DNA from: an uncultured Pelagibacteraceae bacterium
GTDB taxonomy: Bacteria > Pseudomonadota > Alphaproteobacteria > Pelagibacterales > Pelagibacteraceae
Length of the DNA: 34,303 bases
Reading direction: 5' to 3'
NCBI GenBank assembly: GCA_902570525.1
Contig: CACFYN010000006.1
Span: 1-34,303, forward strand
Every line of letters starts with the position of its first letter. Within the stretch, counting starts at the first letter, position 1. This document shows, in pieces, positions 25,454-32,302 of this stretch. A model generated the notes under the pieces. The model was not told the DNA's origin, did no database searches, and saw nothing but the letters and a program-made list of their open reading frames with translations. Both the position numbers and the translations under genes were made by a program.

Positions 25454-26182
25454 TTAATTTTGATAATCAGGTTCTTCTTTATCTAAAATTAATCTGATTT
25501 GATCTAAATGTGCTCTCCCCATATCAGAAGGATAGTTTGACCACTCTTGTGCTGTTTTTTCTGCCACTTCGTGTGATGCTACATTTAATTCTTTTCCAGT
25601 TGCTAAAGCAGTTAAATATGTTTCTGCAGATTTTTCAAAATAATATAATGCATCAAATCCATCCGAAACAGTTTCACCAGTAGTTAAAATTCCATGATTT
25701 GACATTAACAGATTCTGTTTATTTCCCAATGCAGCTGCCATTTTAAGCGACTCTTCTTCAAAACCCATACCACCATACTCATTATATATAGATACTCGGT
25801 TATAAAACCTCATCGTATTTTGATCTATTGGAGGAAGAGTAGGGTTTTTCAAAGCAGAAAGAGCTGTTGCGTATTTTGAATGAACATGAAATATGCATTT
25901 TGCATGAGGTACTTTTTGGTGAATTGTCCCATGAATATTTATTGCAGTAGCATCCACAAGGTCGGGTTTTTTTTTTAATTCCTCGATATTTTCTTTGTTA
26001 ACCAAAATTAAATCGCTTACTTTCATTTGGCTAAAATGAACACCTGATTTATTAACTAAAAATTCATCAGTCGAACCGGGCACACATGCGCTAAAGTGGT
26101 TTGCAACCCCCTCATTCATATTCAATCTAGCAGTCCATCTAAAGGTAGCTGCTAAATCTTTTTTTAATTCTGTTATTTCCAT
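25454..26182 (-). CDS. Class II aldolase/adducin-domain protein
   Basis: 242 residues with the zinc site of the FucA/AraD fold: H99-x-H101 (FHVHS) and H163 (SNHGIL). The catalytic Glu of fuculose-phosphate aldolase (in a SSE-type motif before the HxH pair) is replaced by Ala-Thr-Ala around residues 78-80, so a standard sugar-phosphate aldol cleavage is doubtful; many adducin-like members of this type have unknown or decarboxylase-like activities. It is the first gene of the six-gene minus operon and divergent from the beta-keto acid cleavage enzyme across 33 bases. Likely role: metal-dependent C-C bond or carbonyl chemistry feeding the following aldehyde dehydrogenase (inference). Confidence 0.77.
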   Translation of the reverse strand: MEITELKKDLAATFRWTARLNMNEGVANHFSACVPGSTDEFLVNKSGVHFSQMKVSDLILVNKENIEELKKKPDLVDATAINIHGTIHQKVPHAKCIFHVHSKYATALSALKNPTLPPIDQNTMRFYNRVSIYNEYGGMGFEEESLKMAAALGNKQNLLMSNHGILTTGETVSDGFDALYYFEKSAETYLTALATGKELNVASHEVAEKTAQEWSNYPSDMGRAHLDQIRLILDKEEPDYQN

Positions 26183-26215
26183 TTTAATTATAATAAACTA
26201 TATCATTAATAAATT

Positions 26216-27100
26216 ATGAACAATAAAGTATTTATCTCCTGTGCAGTTACTGGATCTGGTGATACTGCTAAAAAACATCCTGATTTACCAAAGACACCAG
26301 AACAAATCGCAAAATCTGCAATCGAAGCAGCAAAAGCAGGTGCAGCGATTGCACATATACATGTTAGAGAGGAAGATGGAACACCAAGTAGAAGATTAGA
26401 GTTATACAAAGAAGTTGTCGATAGAATCAGATCATCAGACACAGATGTAGTTCTAAATCTTACAACTGGAATGGGTGGTGATTTAGATATAGGAGAAAAT
26501 AGTCCACTTCAATTTGGTCCATTAACTGATATGGCGAATGTAATGGAAAGAATTGCAAATGCCGAACAGTTCTTGCCTGAGATTTGTACTCTTGATTGCG
26601 GGACTTTAAATTTTGGAGATGGATCTGTTATTACAATTAATACCCCAAGAGATTTAAGAAAAGCAGCAAAAAGACTTCAAGAAATAAAAGTTAAACCAGA
26701 GATAGAAGCTTTTGATTTAGGGAATATGTGGTTTGGAACTCAGTTATATCAAGAGGGATTACTCAGTGATCCCCCAATGTTCCAAATGTGTTTAGGTATT
26801 CCTTGGGGCGCACCCGCTACACCTTTAGCAATGCAAGCAATGAAAGATATTATGCCGAAAGAGGCAGTATGGAGTGGTTTCGCAATTTCTAAAAATGAAA
26901 TGCCTTATGTTGCTCAAACAGTAGTAATGGGTGGAAACCCAAGAGTAGGGCTTGAGGATAATTTATATATTTCAAAAGGAAAGTTAGCTACAAATGCTCA
27001 ACTAGTTGAAAAAGCAAGAAGAATTGTTGAGGACTTAGGAGCTTCAGTAATGACGCCTGCCGAAACTAGAGAAAAGTTAAAACTAGTAAAGCATAAATAA
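26216..27100 (+). CDS. Beta-keto acid cleavage enzyme (BKACE, formerly DUF849), probable 3-dehydrocarnitine cleavage
   Basis: 294 residues of the BKACE family, which condense a beta-keto acid with acetyl-CoA and release acetoacetate and a new CoA thioester. Zinc ligands are visible: H47 and H49 (AHIHVRE) and E247 (RVGLEDNLY), plus LTTGMGG near 82-88 and GIPWGAP near 194-200. BKACE enzymes with 3-dehydrocarnitine as substrate give betainyl-CoA. Carnitine dehydrogenase and a betainyl-CoA-type thioesterase in the same window make that the best-supported substrate here, though other cationic beta-keto acids are possible. Short divergent gap to the class II aldolase-like operon; the pseudoazurin gene follows after 78 bases. 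Confidence 0.86.
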   Translation: MNNKVFISCAVTGSGDTAKKHPDLPKTPEQIAKSAIEAAKAGAAIAHIHVREEDGTPSRRLELYKEVVDRIRSSDTDVVLNLTTGMGGDLDIGENSPLQFGPLTDMANVMERIANAEQFLPEICTLDCGTLNFGDGSVITINTPRDLRKAAKRLQEIKVKPEIEAFDLGNMWFGTQLYQEGLLSDPPMFQMCLGIPWGAPATPLAMQAMKDIMPKEAVWSGFAISKNEMPYVAQTVVMGGNPRVGLEDNLYISKGKLATNAQLVEKARRIVEDLGASVMTPAETREKLKLVKHK

Positions 27101-27178
27101 ATCTTTCAAACTATATCCTGTGGCAACTTGCTCCAATATTAGAGTTGATAAGATAACTTTTAATATTAAATAACCATC

Positions 27179-27622
27179 ATGAATTTAAAATCTATAATCA
27201 AAAAATCGTTCATAACCATATCAATTACTTTATTACCAACTTTGTTGAATGCAGCAGATGTAACAATTGAGATGCTTAACAAACTAGGAAAAGAGAGTAT
27301 GGTTTACTCACAAAAAATTGTAAAAATAAATTCAGGTGATACAGTTTTTTGGAAAGCGACAACCAAAGGTCATAATGTAGAGTTTATAAAAGGTGGGTTT
27401 CCTACTGGTGTTGAAAAATTCAAATCTAAAATGAACAAAGATGCTGAATATAAATTTACTGTGCCAGGTATTTATGCTTATTGGTGCACACCTCATAAAA
27501 GTATGGGAATGATTGGATTTGTTGTTGTAGATGGAGATAAATCAAATTTAGAGGCTATAAAAGCACTCAAATTTTTTGGAAAATCAAAAAAAATTGCTCC
27601 AGATTTAATAAATCAATTATAA
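27179..27622 (+). CDS. Pseudoazurin-type blue copper protein
   Basis: 147 residues with a Sec signal peptide (cleavage near Ala25-Ala26). The type 1 copper site is complete: H65, C103, H106 and M111, with spacings of 38, 3 and 5 residues identical to classical pseudoazurins. Periplasmic one-electron carrier. In denitrifiers pseudoazurin feeds nitrite and nitrous oxide reductases, neither of which is in the window; here its partners may be a cytochrome oxidase or another periplasmic dehydrogenase. The nearest neighbours are the beta-keto acid cleavage enzyme upstream and convergent proV; no operon partner is evident. Confidence 0.87.
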   Translation: MNLKSIIKKSFITISITLLPTLLNAADVTIEMLNKLGKESMVYSQKIVKINSGDTVFWKATTKGHNVEFIKGGFPTGVEKFKSKMNKDAEYKFTVPGIYAYWCTPHKSMGMIGFVVVDGDKSNLEAIKALKFFGKSKKIAPDLINQL

Positions 27623-28675
27623 TTAATTAGTTTTAACTGCTTCTTTTAAATGTTCTTTGGCAAGTGCTTTAGATAACTCTTTTTGGGTTAGATAACCCTT
27701 AGTATTTCCACTTTTATCTACAACCTCACAGTTTGCATTTGAACAAACTACTTGTGGTAGGAATTCCTCTATAAATTGATCTTCATTTATTTTAACAAGA
27801 TTTGATTTGTCAATATTATCAACCTCATTTACTGATTTCATTATTATTTTGGCCTTTATAACTTTTGCTCTATTTACATCTTTAACAAATGCTGAAACAT
27901 AATCATCTGCAGGTTTCATTATTATTTCTATTGGGGTTCCGACTTGAACTAATCTTCCTCCATTTAAAATTCCAATATGATCACCTAATTTTAAAGATTC
28001 ATCTAAATCATGGGTAATAAAAACTATCGTTTTTTTTAATTCGCCTTGTAAATCAAGCAACTGTTTTTGCATGTCACTTCTTATTAAAGGGTCAAGTGCA
28101 GAAAAAGCTTCATCCATTAATAATATGTCAGTGTCAGTAGCAAGCGCTCTTGCTAAACCAACTCTTTGTTGCATACCTCCAGATAGTTGGTTTGGGTATT
28201 GGTTTTCAAAGCCACTTAAACCAACAGCTTCTATTTTTTCCATAGCAACTTTATTTTTATCTTCAGGTTTTTTACCCTGAACCTCAAGTCCGTAACCAAC
28301 ATTTTCTAAAACAGTTTTATGTGGAAATAGCCCAAATCTTTGAAAAACCATGCTCATTTTATGTCTTCTAAAATCTATTAATTTATTTTTGTCTAAACTC
28401 ATCACGTCAGTACCTTCTACAGAAACCACACCTGATGTTGGGTCGATTAAACGATTAATATGTCTTATTAAAGTAGATTTACCTGAACCAGATAAACCCA
28501 TACATACAAATGTTTCACCTTCATCAATCTTAAGTGACACATTATCTAAACCTACTGTATGTCCTGTTTTTTCTAAAACTTCTTCTTTAGTAGCACCTTC
28601 TTGTACCATCGGTAGGATCTTCTTTGGAGAGGGACCAAATATTTTATAAACGTTATTAATTTCAATTTTACTCAT
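27623..28675 (-). CDS. proV: Second glycine betaine-type ABC transporter ATPase (orphan)
   Basis: 350 residues of the ProV/OpuAA type, with Walker A GLSGSGKST at 60-68, ABC signature LSGGMQQR at 164-171, Walker B and DE at 188-189 (LMDEAFSALDP) and a C-terminal CBS-like stretch from about 265 to 350. It resembles the proV at 15530 but has a different N-terminal insert and signature-adjacent Ala instead of Pro after DE. No permease or binding protein lies next to it: the downstream neighbour is pseudoazurin on the other strand and upstream is the divergent gamma-butyrobetaine dioxygenase. It may serve the proW/proX system of 12224-15451 or a distant one. Confidence 0.83.
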   Translation of the reverse strand: MSKIEINNVYKIFGPSPKKILPMVQEGATKEEVLEKTGHTVGLDNVSLKIDEGETFVCMGLSGSGKSTLIRHINRLIDPTSGVVSVEGTDVMSLDKNKLIDFRRHKMSMVFQRFGLFPHKTVLENVGYGLEVQGKKPEDKNKVAMEKIEAVGLSGFENQYPNQLSGGMQQRVGLARALATDTDILLMDEAFSALDPLIRSDMQKQLLDLQGELKKTIVFITHDLDESLKLGDHIGILNGGRLVQVGTPIEIIMKPADDYVSAFVKDVNRAKVIKAKIIMKSVNEVDNIDKSNLVKINEDQFIEEFLPQVVCSNANCEVVDKSGNTKGYLTQKELSKALAKEHLKEAVKTN

Positions 28676-28704
28676 TTTTTATAAAGTTTTAACAGTTGTC
28701 CAAG

Positions 28705-28723
28705 TTTGTTGCAAAGTAACAAA
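28705..28723. promoter_or_regulatory. Inverted repeat in the proV / gamma-butyrobetaine dioxygenase divergent region
   Basis: Six-base arms TTTGTT (28705-28710) and AACAAA (28718-28723) flank a seven-base centre, 30 bases before the proV start. The position suits an operator acting on proV and perhaps on the divergent dioxygenase gene. Short AT-rich palindromes arise easily by chance here, so this is low confidence. Confidence 0.3.
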
Positions 28724-28771
28724 TTTTATTTTTGATATTATTAAAAAAAACAATAATTTATCAACTATAAA

Positions 28772-28799
28772 TTGCATTGAAAATGTAAATAAGTATAAT
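28772..28799 (+). promoter_or_regulatory. Candidate promoter of the gamma-butyrobetaine dioxygenase gene
   Basis: A perfect -10 hexamer TATAAT (28794-28799) is preceded by TTGCAT (28772-28777, four of six matches to the -35 consensus) with a 16-base spacer. Transcription would start only a few bases before the ATG at 28811, giving a very short leader or a nearly leaderless message, consistent with the lack of a Shine-Dalgarno there. Confidence 0.5.
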
Positions 28800-28810
28800 A
28801 AATTTTAACC

Positions 28811-29935
28811 ATGTTTAGTATTTCAAAACTTGAAAAAAATGGAACTTACCTAAGAATTCTTTGGAGCGATGGAGAAGAAAGTAAATTTAATTATTTATGG
28901 TTAAGAGATAATTGTCCAACGGCTCACGACAAAGATTCTAGGCATAGAATGTTTGATATATTAAACGTTTCTAAAAATTTAAATCCAACAACATATAAAG
29001 TAAATGATGAGGGTAAACTAGAAATAGTTTGGAGTGAGGGAAATCATACAAGTTTTTACGACATTAATTGGTTAAGAAAAAACTGTTACACAATCAAAAA
29101 TAAACAAAAATATATTTCTCCATACCAACTTTGGGATAAATCGATTGAAAAAAATATTCAGTCTATAAGCATTAATTGCGATGAAATCATGTCTTCAGAG
29201 GAAGGTTTAATAAAGTGGTTAAAACTTCTTCACTATAAAGGAATAGCTTTAGTAAATAACGCACCAACAAAAGAAAAGTCAGCTTTTGAAGTTTTAAATA
29301 GAATTAGCCACACAAGAGAAACTTTTTTTAAAACACCTTTTGAAGTTATAAATATACCTAAACCAAATAACTCAGCCTATACAGCTCACGCATTGAAAAA
29401 TCATATGGATTTACCCTGGTTTGAAAATCCACCAGGCTATCAGTTTTTACATTGTCTTATAAATTCTGCTAATGGAGGAGATTCTTCAGCAGTTGATGGT
29501 TTTGCTGTTGCAGATTACTTAAAAAATAATGAAAAGGATATTTTTGATACTTTGGTAAATGTACCGTTAAAATTTAGAGATAAAGATTATACCCAGCAAG
29601 CTCACAGAAGTTTTTATGCTCCTGCAATAAGTTTAACTAAAGATGGTGATTATAATGATATTAGATTTAGTGTTGCAACTATGGATGCATTAGATTGTCA
29701 TCCAGATGTAATGGACCAAGTTTATTTCGCGCATCATAGATTTGGCAATCTGTTACATGATGATAGATTTGTTATTAAGTTCAGACTAAATCCAGGGGAT
29801 ATATACTCTTTTAATAACAGAAGAGTTTTGCACGGCAGAACAGCATTCGATCCTAACTCAGGACATAGACACTTACAAGGTTACTATATGGATCGTGATG
29901 AAATAATAGGAAGACTTAGTTATCTTTCACAATAA
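28811..29935 (+). CDS. Gamma-butyrobetaine dioxygenase (2-oxoglutarate-dependent, TauD family)
   Basis: 374 residues with the two-part layout of BBOX1 homologues: an N-terminal DUF971-type domain (about residues 8-105, block WLRDNCP) and a TauD/TfdA catalytic domain. Fe(II) ligands H198, D200 and H341, and R353 for 2-oxoglutarate, stand at the expected spacing (HMD, HGRTAFD). It hydroxylates gamma-butyrobetaine to L-carnitine in the cytoplasm. The N-terminal zinc cluster of the animal enzyme (three Cys and a His) is reduced to one Cys (C35) with His residues at 39 and 45, a state seen also in other proteobacterial-type members. Trimethyllysine dioxygenase is the nearest alternative. Divergent from proV, so uptake and first oxidation could be co-controlled. 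Confidence 0.83.
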   Translation: MFSISKLEKNGTYLRILWSDGEESKFNYLWLRDNCPTAHDKDSRHRMFDILNVSKNLNPTTYKVNDEGKLEIVWSEGNHTSFYDINWLRKNCYTIKNKQKYISPYQLWDKSIEKNIQSISINCDEIMSSEEGLIKWLKLLHYKGIALVNNAPTKEKSAFEVLNRISHTRETFFKTPFEVINIPKPNNSAYTAHALKNHMDLPWFENPPGYQFLHCLINSANGGDSSAVDGFAVADYLKNNEKDIFDTLVNVPLKFRDKDYTQQAHRSFYAPAISLTKDGDYNDIRFSVATMDALDCHPDVMDQVYFAHHRFGNLLHDDRFVIKFRLNPGDIYSFNNRRVLHGRTAFDPNSGHRHLQGYYMDRDEIIGRLSYLSQ

Positions 29936-30589
29936 TTATAAATTTTCAATAATAAGATTTTTTCCTAAAAATTTTGTTCTAACTTTTTTATCTTTTAGTG
30001 TGTAAAAATAAATTGGTTTTTTTATTTTTATAAGTTTTTTATTAGTAAGAAATTTTTTTTCTAAAACTAATAATCTAAGGTACTTTAATTTACTTTTTTG
30101 TAAAATTAGTTTTATTGAAGTGGTCGAAGAAAAAACTAGCCCTAAATTTAGATTTTTTTTAATTTTATTTAAATTTGAAATATTTTTTTCATTAAAAGAG
30201 GTTATGCTATAATGTTTTAATCTCTTTATAATAGGAATAAGATTTAAAAAATTTTTTTTTGAAAATTTTGATTTAATTTCTAGCATTAAGTAATTTTTTT
30301 TCGAAATTTTGATTACCTCATTCAAAGTTGGAATATGCATTTTATATTTTGATGCTATTTTATTTATATCTTTATATTTTAAATTTTTTATTAACTTTTT
30401 ACTCTTAAATCGTTTTAGGCTAAAATCATGATAACATACAATTTTATTATCTAAAGTTGTATGTAAATCAGTTTCAATTCCATATTTTTTTTTAAAGCAA
30501 AACTTGAAGGCTTTAATTGAATTTTCTTTGAAAGTTTTATTTGCGAGCCCTCTATGAATAATATTATGACCTTGTTTGTTAAATCTCAT
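29936..30589 (-). CDS. Glycerophosphodiester phosphodiesterase
   Basis: 217 residues, a compact GDPD barrel. The catalytic set is present near the N-terminus: H12-R13 (HRG), E39-x-D41 (IETDLH) and H54 (YHD). It splits glycerophosphodiesters such as glycerophosphocholine into glycerol-3-phosphate and the alcohol. No signal peptide, so cytoplasmic. The coding region is unusually AT-rich with long A/T runs and the product is dominated by Lys, Leu and Ile. The start overlaps the upstream beta-hydroxyacid dehydrogenase stop by 11 bases, implying co-translation. If it acts on glycerophosphocholine it would supply choline, which fits the methylated-amine theme, but no choline or betaine-aldehyde dehydrogenase is clearly present. 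Confidence 0.82.
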   Translation of the reverse strand: MRFNKQGHNIIHRGLANKTFKENSIKAFKFCFKKKYGIETDLHTTLDNKIVCYHDFSLKRFKSKKLIKNLKYKDINKIASKYKMHIPTLNEVIKISKKNYLMLEIKSKFSKKNFLNLIPIIKRLKHYSITSFNEKNISNLNKIKKNLNLGLVFSSTTSIKLILQKSKLKYLRLLVLEKKFLTNKKLIKIKKPIYFYTLKDKKVRTKFLGKNLIIENL

Positions 30590-31520
30590 AACCTTTCTTT
30601 TCAGGCTCTTTATCTATAAGTTCGGTTGGAAAACCTTTTGCTCTAAATTCTATTTTATTTTTATCCTCCATTCTTTTAACTATCATTGAAGACCAGGCAC
30701 GAGGACCATAGCTTTTCAAACCTTCCTGAAAAATTTTTACAATCATTGGTGATATTTCTAAAGATGAATTAAGTTTTTTTGCTAAATTATCAAATAAGGA
30801 AGTATCCTTTAAAACTAAATCCATTGTAAAATTTATATTATAGGAACCATTTAATATTACTTGGCTTTCTGTTTCATGCACAAATGAATTTCCAGAGGAA
30901 ATAGCAATTCCCTTAAAAGTTTTTTCTAAATCCAAATTAGATTTTTGTGCAACAGTCCAAGCTTCACCTAACGCAACTAAATGAACTGATGCTAAGTAAT
31001 TCGTTATAACTTTTAAAACAGAGGCAGAGCCCAATTCTCCAGTATGAAGAATTTTTTCACCCATCGCCGAAAGAGCAGAAAAAATTTTTTCAAATGCAGA
31101 TCTTTCTCCACCAACGAATATTGCTATATTTCCTGTATCAGCTCTATGGCACCCACCACTTACAGGTCCATCAAGAGCAAATGCTTTTTTTTGTTTAACT
31201 AACTTTCCAATTCTTTTTACCTCGTTTTCATCCGTTGTACTCATTTCGAGCCATATCTTATTCTTTGACAATCCATTAATTACACCGTTTTTAGACTCCA
31301 TTACTTCTCTACATATTTTAGGCGAGGGTAAGCATGTAATAATTAGATCAGAGTCTTGAGTAAGTTCTTTTGGATTTTTTGAAATACTTGCTCCTTTTGA
31401 ACTTAAATTGTCCATTGTTTTTGGGTCAAGATCGTAAACAGTCAATTTGAAGTTGTTTCTCAATAGACTGCCTGCAAGTTTCCCACCAACGTTTCCTAGG
31501 CCTATAAAACCAATTTTCAT
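30579..31520 (-). CDS. NAD-dependent beta-hydroxyacid dehydrogenase (3-hydroxyisobutyrate dehydrogenase family)
   Basis: 313 residues with the Rossmann motif GLGNVGG at 7-13, substrate-binding DGPVSGG at 117-123, and catalytic K170 with N174 (LKVITN). The family includes 3-hydroxyisobutyrate dehydrogenase, tartronate semialdehyde reductase and 6-phosphogluconate-like enzymes. The exact substrate is unclear. It is divergent from the DUF4864-like small gene and precedes the glycerophosphodiesterase in a two-gene minus-strand operon. Tartronate semialdehyde or a related C3/C4 hydroxyacid is as likely as 3-hydroxyisobutyrate. Confidence 0.8.
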   Translation of the reverse strand: MKIGFIGLGNVGGKLAGSLLRNNFKLTVYDLDPKTMDNLSSKGASISKNPKELTQDSDLIITCLPSPKICREVMESKNGVINGLSKNKIWLEMSTTDENEVKRIGKLVKQKKAFALDGPVSGGCHRADTGNIAIFVGGERSAFEKIFSALSAMGEKILHTGELGSASVLKVITNYLASVHLVALGEAWTVAQKSNLDLEKTFKGIAISSGNSFVHETESQVILNGSYNINFTMDLVLKDTSLFDNLAKKLNSSLEISPMIVKIFQEGLKSYGPRAWSSMIVKRMEDKNKIEFRAKGFPTELIDKEPEKKGYEI

Positions 31521-31577
31521 TTGCGTCCTTATTGTAAAGTTAATTTATTTTTCACATGTTATATTGTTTAAGTAAGA

Positions 31578-32051
31578 ATGTATTTATATAAAAACAAACT
31601 TGTAATATTAATTTTTTTAAGTTTTTGTTTTCAGTCTATTTGCAATGCTGAGTTGATCAAACCAAAAAACTCAATTAAACCGTTAGAGGTTGTAGAGATA
31701 CAATTAAATGGGTTAAAAAATAATAATGAACCGTACGAAGATTTTGGTATTGAGCAAACATGGGAGTTTGCACACCCAAATAATAAAAAATATACAGGTC
31801 CACTTGAGAAATTTAAGTCAATGCTCAAAAGTGATATGTATCAAATGTTAATAAATCATCTCGAAAATAAAATAGATATTATCTCTGCTTCAGAAAACAG
31901 TGCAATCTATAGAGTTACAGTTTTGGATGATAAGAAAAAATATTATCAATTTGAATGGGTAGTTAAAAAATATGACAAATCTGGTCCACTTAAAAACTGT
32001 TGGTTAACAAGTGGTGTCTCACAACCAATGCCACTAGGATCGTCAATTTAA
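31578..32051 (+). CDS. Small exported protein, DUF4864-like
   Basis: 157 residues beginning with a signal-like segment (LVILIFLSFCFQSICNA, cleavage near residue 24). The rest is soluble-looking: WEFAHPNN, GPLEKFKSML and YQFEWVVKKYD followed by a CWLTSGVS end resemble DUF4864 proteins, a family without known function and with a steroid-isomerase-like (SnoaL/NTF2) outline. Periplasmic location is predicted. Stop and next start are adjacent (32051/32052), so it is likely co-translated with the small membrane protein. The family assignment is from motif resemblance only. Confidence 0.5.
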   Translation: MYLYKNKLVILIFLSFCFQSICNAELIKPKNSIKPLEVVEIQLNGLKNNNEPYEDFGIEQTWEFAHPNNKKYTGPLEKFKSMLKSDMYQMLINHLENKIDIISASENSAIYRVTVLDDKKKYYQFEWVVKKYDKSGPLKNCWLTSGVSQPMPLGSSI

Positions 32052-32258
32052 ATGAAGAAAAAACCTTTTTATGAAAGAATTCCAATTTTAATGTTAATTT
32101 TATGTGTACCAACAATAGGCTCTACTCAACTTGGTTGGTATTTCTTTGGTAAGCAATTTGGCCTCAACTTAGGCATGATTGTAGGATGTATAAGTGTAAC
32201 TGTGGCCGCGTATTTGATGTATATAAAAGGATGGAGAGATGAGGATGATGACTATTAA
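32052..32258 (+). CDS. Small two-helix membrane protein of unknown function
   Basis: 68 residues with two predicted membrane helices (about 10-31 and 38-58), a basic N-terminus (KKKPFYER) and an acidic C-terminus (WRDEDDDY). It begins immediately after the preceding stop, in the same frame series, and is followed by a 44-base gap to the dimethylglycine dehydrogenase. No recognised family. A real gene is supported by its contiguity and hydrophobic architecture; function unknown. Confidence 0.55.
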   Translation: MKKKPFYERIPILMLILCVPTIGSTQLGWYFFGKQFGLNLGMIVGCISVTVAAYLMYIKGWRDEDDDY

Positions 32259-32302
32259 AATTTTGTTTCGTTCAAACCAAAAATCTAGTAGGAATCGGTT
32301 TT

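Noticed and set aside
27101-27178. Promoter TTGATA...TAATAT before pseudoazurin
   Set aside because: The hexamers are only ten bases apart; no convincing pair with proper spacing was found.
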